Below are positions 41,649 to 46,849 of a DNA stretch of 47,610 nt, one piece after another (position 1 is the stretch's first letter; each line of letters opens with the position of its first letter). The notes beneath the pieces are model-generated. The model had not been told where the DNA came from. It made no database searches and saw only the letters and a list, made by a program, of their open reading frames with translations. Source of the stretch: a virus; the IMG/VR virus record IMGVR_UViG_3300040960_000305, positions 1-47,610 of that record, one strand, 5' to 3'. The translations under genes and the position numbers were made by a program.

Positions 41649-41834
41649 TTAAATCTCCTTTTCTAAGTATACTTCTTCTCTATCTATCCGTACAGATTTG
41701 TCTGCTTGGAACCCTAGTTTGCATTGGGTAGGTGATATATTTGTTACCGTTACAGTACAGATTACTCTTCCATTCTGTTGTACGACAACTTTGTCACCTT
41801 TCTTTCGAGTCAGTATTAAGTTTTTATTTGTCAT
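41649..41834 (-). CDS. csrA: CsrA/RsmA-type RNA-binding regulator
   Basis: A 61-residue protein that matches CsrA along its whole length: NLILTRKKGDKVVVQQNG (E. coli MLILTRRVGETLMIGDE), then TVTVTNISPTQCKLGFQADKSV and IDREEVYLEKEI. The two RNA-binding regions are kept, with Leu8-Thr9-Arg10 and Arg50 (E. coli Arg6 and Arg44) in DREEVYL. CsrA dimers bind GGA motifs in mRNA leaders and change translation or stability. The start overlaps the DNA polymerase stop by 11 bases, and the primase-helicase begins 2 bases after it, so it is an integral replication-operon gene. It may redirect host carbon and biofilm regulation or time phage translation. Confidence 0.88.
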   Translation of the reverse strand: MTNKNLILTRKKGDKVVVQQNGRVICTVTVTNISPTQCKLGFQADKSVRIDREEVYLEKEI

Positions 41835-43620
41835 ATACTTGGCTTACGCCTCCCTCAGCGTCGAGCGGTAGATCTTGACACCACTCTGGGGCTGTACGCA
41901 TGATTTCTATAATTTTATTCATTGTAGCATCAGCATTGTATTCTGAGCCAATAGCAATTATTTCGTCATGTACTTGTAAAACAATGTCTACTTCAGGCAA
42001 TGCCTGTATCTCTAGCATCTGATCGGTGATGACCAGCCTAGCTAGTGCTTGTACGACGTTTTCTGTAACTCGAGGTCCATGTGTACGAATCATTTCACGT
42101 TCAGTGTTGTATAAAAATTGACCAGCTTGGTAACGTAAGTTTGGATAACTTAATCGCATGCCATTTGGTAATTCTAGTGCGTGTCGTTGGATCGTAAGTG
42201 GCCCGTACTTTAGTCCGATACCACGTGGGTTAATCATTTGAAAGAGTGAGTCTTTCATACCTGACCAGAGCCTTGGTATGTTTGGATACATGCCACGATA
42301 CTGCATAACAATAGCTTGAGCTGTAGCATCTCCTACGTCCACGGATGGGGAGCCAGTTTTCAGCGTTGCTTGGAACTTGTCGGCTCCCATACCGTACCCG
42401 AGACCGAGAATAGCTGTTTTACCTACGTATCTTTCTAATTTGTCAGCTTTTGTAATCGTACGACCATATATCTGGGTTGCAAACTCACAGTACACATCGC
42501 GACCTGTAGCAAAAGCCTGAACTAGGTCATGTTCTTTAGCTAGCCATGCCAGCATACGTGCTTCAATATTAGACAAGTCAGCTATATAAAGTTTTTGTCC
42601 TTCAGGCGCCATCAGTGCCGTACGTAACTTTGAACCCCGGGGGAGGTTTTGTAAGTTAATTTTATCTGAGCCACCGAATCTGCCTGTGTGTGCGGCATAG
42701 TAACGCAGCGGAATACTGAATGTGCCGTCAGGGTTGGTAGAATCTATGAATCGTTGTGCTCTAGTTTCTTCGATACGAGACTTTACCATCTCCCTAGCAT
42801 CCCATATGTTTTTATGTTCTGGATACATGTTGCACATTTGTATGTAAGCGCTGTCGTTTTTACCGAACGCAGGTATTTGTTTGCCAGTAGTTGGGCTTTT
42901 CTTTGTAGGCACAGTTATACCTAGCGATTCTAGATGGTCTTTGAACTTTACTTGTGAAGCTAGCACTTCTCGTGTAACGCCTGAGTCCTGGATCGCTTGT
43001 TCTGTGCGTGTTGTTATGTCATCTTTGTAGGCTATCAGTGATCCGCGGTCCAGCATAAGCTTTGGCTCTACAAACATACGTACAGTCAGATCTATAATCT
43101 GAAGCTCTTTGTTTGGATAACCAGCGCTGTAGCTTTTAAACAGTTCGTACGTCAAGTCGACGTCCTGGATACAATAACCGCCGATCTGTGCATCGAGCTC
43201 TGGGTCCAAGTCACGTACGCTTTTGGCATTTACAAGTTCTTCACCTTTACGTTTTGTTTCGTCGTTTGGAAACTCTCGTTTGCATGCATTAGCAAGGCTT
43301 GCGGACATGTTTGGATAAAGGCCACGGGACATGGCTGCAGTATCATAATAAAAAGCAGGCCTGTAACCATAGTATTGTGTCAGTATGTAGGCATCAAACA
43401 AAGTGTTGTGGCATACAACGGCAGTCGCTGCCCAATCAATTTGTCCGAGTATTTCTGGTGTTTCTTCTTCGTTGTACCATTCAGTTGGTCCGTTTTCTAC
43501 TTTGATACCAACCCCCCATACTTTGAAGTCTGGATGGTTAACATACTGTACAGTGCTCATCTTAGTGAGAGACAGTTGTACGTCGTAGTAAGTCTCAAAG
43601 TCTAAGTAAATTTTTTGCAT
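41824..43620 (-). CDS. Family A DNA polymerase with 3'-5' exonuclease
   Basis: A 598-residue polymerase. The start is at ATG 43620, behind GGGAG; the ATG 12 bases upstream has no ribosome site. The exonuclease motifs are Asp7-Phe8-Glu9 (YLDFETY), Asn72-x3-Asp76 (CHNTLFD) and Tyr149-x3-Asp153 (YCIQDVD). The polymerase motifs are A (Asp348, ADLSNIEAR), B (RYVGKTAILGLGYG, from Arg397) and C (His551-Asp552, QVHDEI). It lacks a 5'-3' nuclease domain, as in T7 polymerase, but is shorter. It starts the run polymerase, csrA, primase-helicase and nuclease. Confidence 0.93.
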   Translation of the reverse strand: MQKIYLDFETYYDVQLSLTKMSTVQYVNHPDFKVWGVGIKVENGPTEWYNEEETPEILGQIDWAATAVVCHNTLFDAYILTQYYGYRPAFYYDTAAMSRGLYPNMSASLANACKREFPNDETKRKGEELVNAKSVRDLDPELDAQIGGYCIQDVDLTYELFKSYSAGYPNKELQIIDLTVRMFVEPKLMLDRGSLIAYKDDITTRTEQAIQDSGVTREVLASQVKFKDHLESLGITVPTKKSPTTGKQIPAFGKNDSAYIQMCNMYPEHKNIWDAREMVKSRIEETRAQRFIDSTNPDGTFSIPLRYYAAHTGRFGGSDKINLQNLPRGSKLRTALMAPEGQKLYIADLSNIEARMLAWLAKEHDLVQAFATGRDVYCEFATQIYGRTITKADKLERYVGKTAILGLGYGMGADKFQATLKTGSPSVDVGDATAQAIVMQYRGMYPNIPRLWSGMKDSLFQMINPRGIGLKYGPLTIQRHALELPNGMRLSYPNLRYQAGQFLYNTEREMIRTHGPRVTENVVQALARLVITDQMLEIQALPEVDIVLQVHDEIIAIGSEYNADATMNKIIEIMRTAPEWCQDLPLDAEGGVSQVYDK

Positions 43621-43697
43621 ATCCACTCCCATGCTTTTTTAAGGTCAGCGTTAAGGTTTTCTAGCATCATTGCTATATCATTTAATTCTTTTTTCAT
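43602..43697 (-). CDS. Possible tiny ORF (31 aa) overlapping polymerase start
   Basis: An out-of-frame ORF that starts inside the end of the preceding 63-aa gene and ends 19 bases inside the polymerase gene. It would encode a single helix (MKKELNDIAMMLENLNADL ... WEWICKKFT). The ribosome site (GGAG 14 bases away) is poor. It may be a coupling peptide that carries ribosomes across the 57-base gap to the polymerase start, or may be chance. Confidence 0.25.
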   Translation of the reverse strand: MKKELNDIAMMLENLNADLKKAWEWICKKFT

Positions 43698-43869
43698 TGT
43701 CCCATTGCTCCGTATATTTTTCTGCAACCATGCCTTTTTGCGCAAGTTCTTGTACTCTATCCCAAGCCATGCCTAATTCTATTATTTCGTTGTTATGGAT
43801 TTTGCCAACAAAACTAGATATAAATTTATCTATTGTTTCGATATCTTCTAAGTCTATTTCGGTATTCAT
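43678..43869 (-). CDS. Small acidic hypothetical protein (63 aa)
   Basis: The start is at ATG 43869, directly behind AAGGAGGAACT; a longer frame to 43905 lacks a ribosome site and overlaps its neighbour more. The product begins MNTEIDLEDIETIDKFISSF and continues with a helical part (ELGMAWDRVQELAQKGMVAE). It is acidic and wholly helical. Overlap with the preceding 70-aa gene is four bases. No family is recognised; it is an early-type small gene of the replication operon. Confidence 0.5.
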   Translation of the reverse strand: MNTEIDLEDIETIDKFISSFVGKIHNNEIIELGMAWDRVQELAQKGMVAEKYTEQWDNEKRIK

Positions 43870-44078
43870 AGTTCCTCCTTGAACTTTTTTATTTTCGTAC
43901 ACCAATCTAGATACTCGCTGCGCTTTGCACGCTCCCAGCCTATTTGTTTACTAGTGTACATATTATATGCAACAGAAATCTTTACATATTTCCATTGTAT
44001 AAACGGCAAGTCTGCTGGATCGTTGTAAGTGTACGGATGTATCGGGTTACGTTTAACATAAACGTGGGTTGGGGGCAT
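43866..44078 (-). CDS. Small basic hypothetical protein (70 aa)
   Basis: The first gene of the minus-strand polymerase operon, with GGAG 7 bases before its ATG. The 70-residue product is rich in Tyr, Trp and Lys (MPPTHVYVKRNPIHPYTYND; YTSKQIGWERAKRSEYLDW). It has no membrane segment and no known motif. Basic and aromatic content would suit nucleic-acid or polymerase binding, but that is a guess. It is divergent from the + gene at 44177, sharing an upstream region of about 98 bases. Confidence 0.5.
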   Translation of the reverse strand: MPPTHVYVKRNPIHPYTYNDPADLPFIQWKYVKISVAYNMYTSKQIGWERAKRSEYLDWCTKIKKFKEEL

Positions 44079-44100
44079 CTAATTACTCCGTTAATTAAAC

Positions 44101-44129
44101 TTGACAAAATCCATTTCTGTCTTTATGAC
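44101..44129 (+). promoter_or_regulatory. Sigma70-type promoter for the 44177 gene
   Basis: TTGACA (44101-44106), a perfect -35 box, is followed after 17 bases by TATGAC (44124-44129), a 4-of-6 match to the -10 box, with AT-rich sequence around it. It stands 48 bases before the only + strand gene on this side of the genome. Host RNA polymerase use is inferred. Confidence 0.6.
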
Positions 44130-44135
44130 TATAGA

Positions 44136-44157
44136 TATTACCTAATAATGGGTAATA
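44136..44157 (+). promoter_or_regulatory. Inverted repeat at the probable transcript start
   Basis: TATTACC (44136-44142) and GGTAATA (44151-44157) are an exact 7-bp inverted repeat with an 8-base loop. They begin 7 bases after the -10 box. It could be an operator or a 5' hairpin that protects the mRNA, a common device in strongly expressed phage genes. A GGAG ribosome site follows at 44166. Confidence 0.5.
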
Positions 44158-44176
44158 ACACAAATGGAGAAGCAAT

Positions 44177-44587
44177 ATGGCATCAACATATAAATCAGAC
44201 ATGGTTAATGGTAATCAGTCATTCAAACCGTTCCCAAGCGGAGCTGTTGGCGTAAGATACGCTAAGTTTGAAGCTAGTACTGCATTAGTATTAAACGATG
44301 TTATTCAAATTGTTGACGTATTCTCTGGTGAAACTGTGCATGATGTAATCATCAAATGCGACGACCTAGATACAGGTTCAACATTAGTTCTTGACGTAGG
44401 CGACGGCACAACTGCTGACTACTACATCGATGGTTCTACTGTTGGTAGAGCAGGTGGTAGTGATGAGAAAGATGCTAACGTAGCACCAAAAGAATACTCA
44501 GCTGATGATACAATTGACATTCTTGTACAAGCCGCACCAGCAGGTGGTGGTACAGGTACAATTGAGTGTTGGGTATACGTATCATAA
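44177..44587 (+). CDS. Isolated + strand gene, probable virion or surface protein (136 aa)
   Basis: A 136-residue beta-rich protein with its own promoter and ribosome site, placed alone between minus-strand operons. It begins MASTYKSDMVNGNQSFKPFP and has GVRYAKFEAS, LNDVIQIVDVFSGETVHDVI, a DVGDGTTADYYIDG turn, and a Thr/Gly-rich end with GTIECWVYVS. No signal peptide or membrane segment is seen. The composition is that of small capsid decoration or tail proteins of marine phages. The moron-like setting (own promoter, hairpins after) suggests expression independent of the main programme. The product identity is not recognised with certainty. Confidence 0.55.
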   Translation: MASTYKSDMVNGNQSFKPFPSGAVGVRYAKFEASTALVLNDVIQIVDVFSGETVHDVIIKCDDLDTGSTLVLDVGDGTTADYYIDGSTVGRAGGSDEKDANVAPKEYSADDTIDILVQAAPAGGGTGTIECWVYVS

Positions 44588-44589
44588 GA

Positions 44590-44631
44590 AAAAACGCATA
44601 GCCCAAGCCGGGACACCGAATCTTGGGCTAT
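44590..44631 (-). terminator. Intrinsic terminator for leftward transcripts
   Basis: Read on the minus strand, a 10-bp perfect stem ATAGCCCAAG / CTTGGGCTAT (44631-44622 with 44607-44598) is followed by GCG and TTTTTT. It would stop transcription coming from the right just before the convergent + gene. On the + strand no U-run follows, so it is not a standard terminator in that direction. Confidence 0.7.
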
Positions 44632-44635
44632 ACTA

Positions 44636-44652
44636 ATGCCACTCCTTGGCAT
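44636..44652 (-). promoter_or_regulatory. Hairpin with AGGAG loop, possible CsrA site
   Basis: ATGCCA / TGGCAT form a perfect 6-bp stem with a 5-base loop. On the minus strand the loop is AGGAG and the local sequence CAAGGAGTG is near the CsrA consensus (CARGGAUGU with GGA in a loop). No start codon follows at a fitting distance, so it is not an ordinary ribosome site. Confidence 0.4.
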
Positions 44653-44781
44653 GTTTAGGCGGGGAACAATGTGCATTCTGGCCATTGATTGCTTAGCTAA
44701 CCAGCTAGACTATTTGATTACACACGCTAGTCATTCCTATTTTGGTGCAACCCCTTTTCGCAAAACTAAACTTTAAAAATT

Positions 44782-44835
44782 GAGATAACCGTTAGATCTG
44801 TGTAATTACTCACATACGAATCTAACAGCTATCTC
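44782..44835. repeat. Nested three-helix inverted repeat
   Basis: Three collinear pairings are GAGATA/TATCTC (44782-44787 with 44830-44835), GTTAGAT/ATCTAAC (44791-44797 with 44820-44826) and TGTG/CACA (44799-44802 with 44811-44814). They form one long hairpin of 17 bp with two small internal loops and an 8-base apical loop. The sides with mismatches (acc against agc) look like RNA internal loops. Confidence 0.65.
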
Positions 44836-44856
44836 TCGAGGTAATTACTCCCCGAT

Positions 44857-44929
44857 TTTAGTATCAAGTTATATCTTAGACTATGAGGTTTGATATAAAC
44901 CCACGCGCGTAACTTCAAATGATACTAAA
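44857..44929. repeat. Nested two-helix inverted repeat
   Basis: TTTAGTATCA/TGATACTAAA (44857-44866 with 44920-44929) is a perfect 10-bp outer stem. TTATATC/GATATAA (44869-44875 with 44892-44898) is a perfect 7-bp inner stem. The side between 44899 and 44919 holds the self-complementary ACGCGCGT, which may form another contact. Confidence 0.65.
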
Positions 44930-44934
44930 CTTAA

Positions 44935-45036
44935 TTGACTCTCTATCTCCACACACATTTGCTAGTAGGCGGCAAGTTTTAAACTAGTTATAGCGCGCTG
45001 TGCCTCAGTCGGGTGGCTCTTCCTCAAGAGAGTCAA
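44935..45036. repeat. Long-range stem with alternative local hairpins
   Basis: TTGACTCTC (44935-44943) pairs exactly with GAGAGTCAA (45028-45036). Inside are CTAGT/ACTAG (44962-44966 with 44983-44987) and the palindrome AGCGCGCT (44992-44999). A local hairpin CTCTT/AAGAG (45017-45021 with 45026-45030) uses bases of the long stem, so the two forms exclude each other, as in a switch. Confidence 0.55.
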
Positions 45037-45038
45037 AC

Positions 45039-45230
45039 TTAGTGCAGTACTGGACCTTGCATATGCCCTTCTTCAACGAATTGTTCCCATTCGCCTTGGA
45101 AGCCACAAGCAAGTAGTATGCAAAGTTTTACATCTTCTTCGGTTAGATGATGTTTTATAGATGCAGCTTCGATACCTATTTGCATAGCTTCTTCGCCTAC
45201 ATCCATCATGGCTGATTTAAGTCTGCCCAT
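45039..45230 (-). CDS. Small hypothetical protein (63 aa)
   Basis: The start is at ATG 45230, which follows AAGGAG by 5 bases; the longer frame to 45254 has no such site. The 63-residue product has an N-terminal helix (GRLKSAMMDVGEEAMQIGIE) and a second part (LTEEDVKLCILLACGFQGEW). It is soluble and acidic. The start overlaps the previous gene by 14 bases. No family is recognised. Confidence 0.5.
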   Translation of the reverse strand: MGRLKSAMMDVGEEAMQIGIEAASIKHHLTEEDVKLCILLACGFQGEWEQFVEEGHMQGPVLH

Positions 45231-45408
45231 ATTCGCTCCTTGGATAATACTCATTGAACTTCATTTCTGCTTGTTCAGATGTGAGTATCTTTTCATTGTA
45301 CTGTTTACGTTCAAAGTTAACAGCATCTATCCAGCTGCTCATATTAGCTTCGTATGAGTAATCTGGGTTATATTCCCATGGTTTTTCTTTCACAATTGCT
45401 TCCCCCAT
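45217..45408 (-). CDS. Small hypothetical protein (63 aa)
   Basis: A 63-residue polar protein rich in Tyr, Glu and Asn (MGEAIVKEKPWEYNPDYSYE, then WIDAVNFERKQYNEKILTSE). It begins at a TGATG junction with the upstream gene behind GGAG, so translation is coupled. No motif or membrane segment is seen and the function is unknown. Confidence 0.5.
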   Translation of the reverse strand: MGEAIVKEKPWEYNPDYSYEANMSSWIDAVNFERKQYNEKILTSEQAEMKFNEYYPRSEYGQT

Positions 45409-46244
45409 CAGTCATCTCCTAATAGTTTATTAGTTAATATTACCTCATTCATCTGTTCTTTCAACTCATTAGGTATAATCTGATCTGGCGTCATACGATT
45501 AGCTTGAGCTGGTTTCTTTTTAGTTAACATACGTTGCATGTACTCATCAGGTACTAGACCTTTACCACCAGGCCATTCGTCAATGAACCTTTTTAACGTA
45601 GTAATCTTAGATATATACTCTTTAAAAGTTTCTACGTCAGTATTAACTTTGATTTCTATTTTACCTATTGGTGATAATTGTGCGCAAAGCTCAGGATCAC
45701 TAATAAGAATAGCCATGTTGCCTACATGTGGCGCATATTGTGTTTGACCCCAACCTCTGTGATATGTGATGTTAAGTTGAGTCGGTGCATAAAAAGGCTG
45801 TAAGTCTGTTAGTTTTACAGGAATATCGCCTTCTACATAGTTGTCAGAAGCAGGTTTAATTTTATTTTCTGAACTATATTCATCTTTGTATTCAGTATGC
45901 CAACTATGAATATAAGTACCATCTTCATGTGCTGGTCTGTTTGGATTACAAATAAGACCAAGTTCTGTTGAAGTTCTAACAATAGATTCAGTTACTTTAT
46001 TGTTGTTATTATAAGAATAACCATCGGTTACATACCTATTTCTGACAGCGTCTAACGTTTCAGCATGTGCTTCTTGCAGTTGGCACAGTGCCGAGAACTG
46101 TGGATCGTTGTCCGTGATTCGGTTTACAATCGTATCAATTGCACCTTGCACGTTATGTGCTTGACGGTACGCACTATACAATTGTTGTTTATAGTTTTCT
46201 GTTATTTGGTCACGTAATGTTTGTGACATTTGTACACTAGCCAT
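45408..46244 (-). CDS. Hypothetical phage protein (278 aa)
   Basis: The start is at ATG 46244, placed behind GGAG; a longer frame to 46280 overlaps the upstream membrane gene. The N-terminal third is helical (MSQTLRDQITENYKQQLYSA, ALCQLQEAHAETLDAVRNRY). The central part is beta-rich with an Asp-Gly-Thr turn (EDGTYIHSWHTEYKDEY). The C-terminal third (FKEYISKITTLKRFIDEWPG, KLLGDD end) is helical. It resembles conserved marine phage proteins of unknown function near MoxR/VWA genes. I cannot assign a role. Confidence 0.45.
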   Translation of the reverse strand: MASVQMSQTLRDQITENYKQQLYSAYRQAHNVQGAIDTIVNRITDNDPQFSALCQLQEAHAETLDAVRNRYVTDGYSYNNNNKVTESIVRTSTELGLICNPNRPAHEDGTYIHSWHTEYKDEYSSENKIKPASDNYVEGDIPVKLTDLQPFYAPTQLNITYHRGWGQTQYAPHVGNMAILISDPELCAQLSPIGKIEIKVNTDVETFKEYISKITTLKRFIDEWPGGKGLVPDEYMQRMLTKKKPAQANRMTPDQIIPNELKEQMNEVILTNKLLGDD

Positions 46245-46246
46245 AA

Positions 46247-46570
46247 TTAATTTCTCCAGTCTGGTTGTATAGTTTTCCAACGCACTCTAGGTTTGATAAC
46301 TTTCATACCCAGAGGCAGTTCTACATTTTCTTTTTCGACTACTAGTTTTTCGTGTGTCATTGTTTTCTTAAGAATAAATAACACAACAGAAGCACACAGA
46401 CCGCCGATCATAGCAGCAGCCATACCGCTGAAGGTACCGTAAAAACAGACCATTAGCGTGATTGTGATTAGTACGTCAACAAAGATATCGTTACCGATTG
46501 TTTTACGACCGCCAGCTTTAAGCGCCAGCAAAAGCAGCCCTAGCGCGGACAGTATGCCTACTAGTAACAT
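46247..46570 (-). CDS. Small membrane protein with three hydrophobic segments (107 aa)
   Basis: A strong AAGGAGG site stands 4 bases before the ATG. Residues 2-18 (LLVGILSALGLLLLALK), 30-50 (VDVLITITLMVCFYGTFSG) and 51-68 (AAAMIGGLCASVVLFILKK) are membrane helices. A soluble basic/acidic tail of about 40 residues follows. This type is widespread in marine phages without a known function; holin-like, antiholin or superinfection-exclusion roles are possible. It overlaps the 50-aa gene upstream. Confidence 0.55.
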   Translation of the reverse strand: MLLVGILSALGLLLLALKAGGRKTIGNDIFVDVLITITLMVCFYGTFSGMAAAMIGGLCASVVLFILKKTMTHEKLVVEKENVELPLGMKVIKPRVRWKTIQPDWRN

Positions 46571-46670
46571 CGTTCCTCCTTTGCCAGGCTAGAAAAGCCA
46601 TGTATGCAAATTGAATTAGTTCGATAAGAATCCACAATGCTGTGGTAATTGTACCGACAATATTAGTCAT
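46518..46670 (-). CDS. Small membrane protein (50 aa)
   Basis: The start is at ATG 46670, 8 bases behind GGAGG. The product has one transmembrane helix (IVGTITTALWILIELIQFAY, continuing to MAFLAW) and a basic C-terminus (QRRNDVTSRHTVRARAAF). The last 53 bases overlap the next membrane gene in another frame. It shares one base with the gene upstream. The topology (basic end in the cytoplasm) fits an inner-membrane peptide. Function unknown. Confidence 0.45.
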   Translation of the reverse strand: MTNIVGTITTALWILIELIQFAYMAFLAWQRRNDVTSRHTVRARAAFAGA

Positions 46671-46849
46671 TAGATTAACCTCCATAATAAATAGAATATA
46701 CACCCGAGGCCGACCCCGACTCCGAGCAGTAGCAATGAGTAATGAATACTTGTTGCAAGACCGAATAATAAAAACAATATAGCTGTGCCGGTCAACACAG
46801 ACACACCAAACTCTTTGATGTATTGCTTACATTTTGATAACTTCACCAT
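46670..46849 (-). CDS. Small membrane protein with two TM helices (59 aa)
   Basis: The start is set at ATG 46849, after a weak GGA; the longer frame to 46909 lies wholly in the VWA gene. The product has a basic N-terminus (MVKLSKCKQYIKEFG) and two membrane helices (VSVLTGTAILFLLFGLA and SLLLLGVGVGLGCIFYLLW). It overlaps the VWA-like gene by 23 bases. It is the first of three small membrane genes in a row. A membrane-disturbing or exclusion role is possible but not shown. Confidence 0.45.
   Translation of the reverse strand: MVKLSKCKQYIKEFGVSVLTGTAILFLLFGLATSIHYSLLLLGVGVGLGCIFYLLWRLI

Larger units (their letters stand above)
44588..45038 (-). ncRNA. Structured non-coding region, candidate minus-strand RNA
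   Basis: This 451-base stretch has no credible ORF and lies between converging genes. It holds a series of exact inverted repeats (listed separately) at 44598-44631, 44636-44652, 44782-44835, 44857-44929 and 44935-45036, several nested. On the minus strand it would be the 3' end of the 45230 transcript and finish at an intrinsic terminator. That RNA contains at least five GGA triplets, and one, at 44642-44646, is shown in a 5-base loop (AGGAG) on a 6-bp stem, close to a CsrA site. Strand, transcription and function are inferred. Confidence 0.5.

Noticed and set aside
44588-44700. Plus-strand CsrA sponge RNA
   Set aside because: The plus strand of the region holds only two GGA triplets, none in a clean short loop; the minus strand is the better candidate.
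44080-44851. Repeated TAATTACTC(C) motif at 44080, 44803 and 44842
   Set aside because: The copy at 44080 is the reverse complement of a ribosome binding site (GGAGTAATTA); the others are short and AT-rich, so chance is likely.
45002-45030. tRNA D-arm-like sequence (GCC-TCAGTCGGGT-GGC) followed by a hairpin
   Set aside because: The following stem has a 4-base loop rather than a 7-base anticodon loop. No T-arm or acceptor stem is seen, so this is not a tRNA; no integrase is present to suggest an attachment site.
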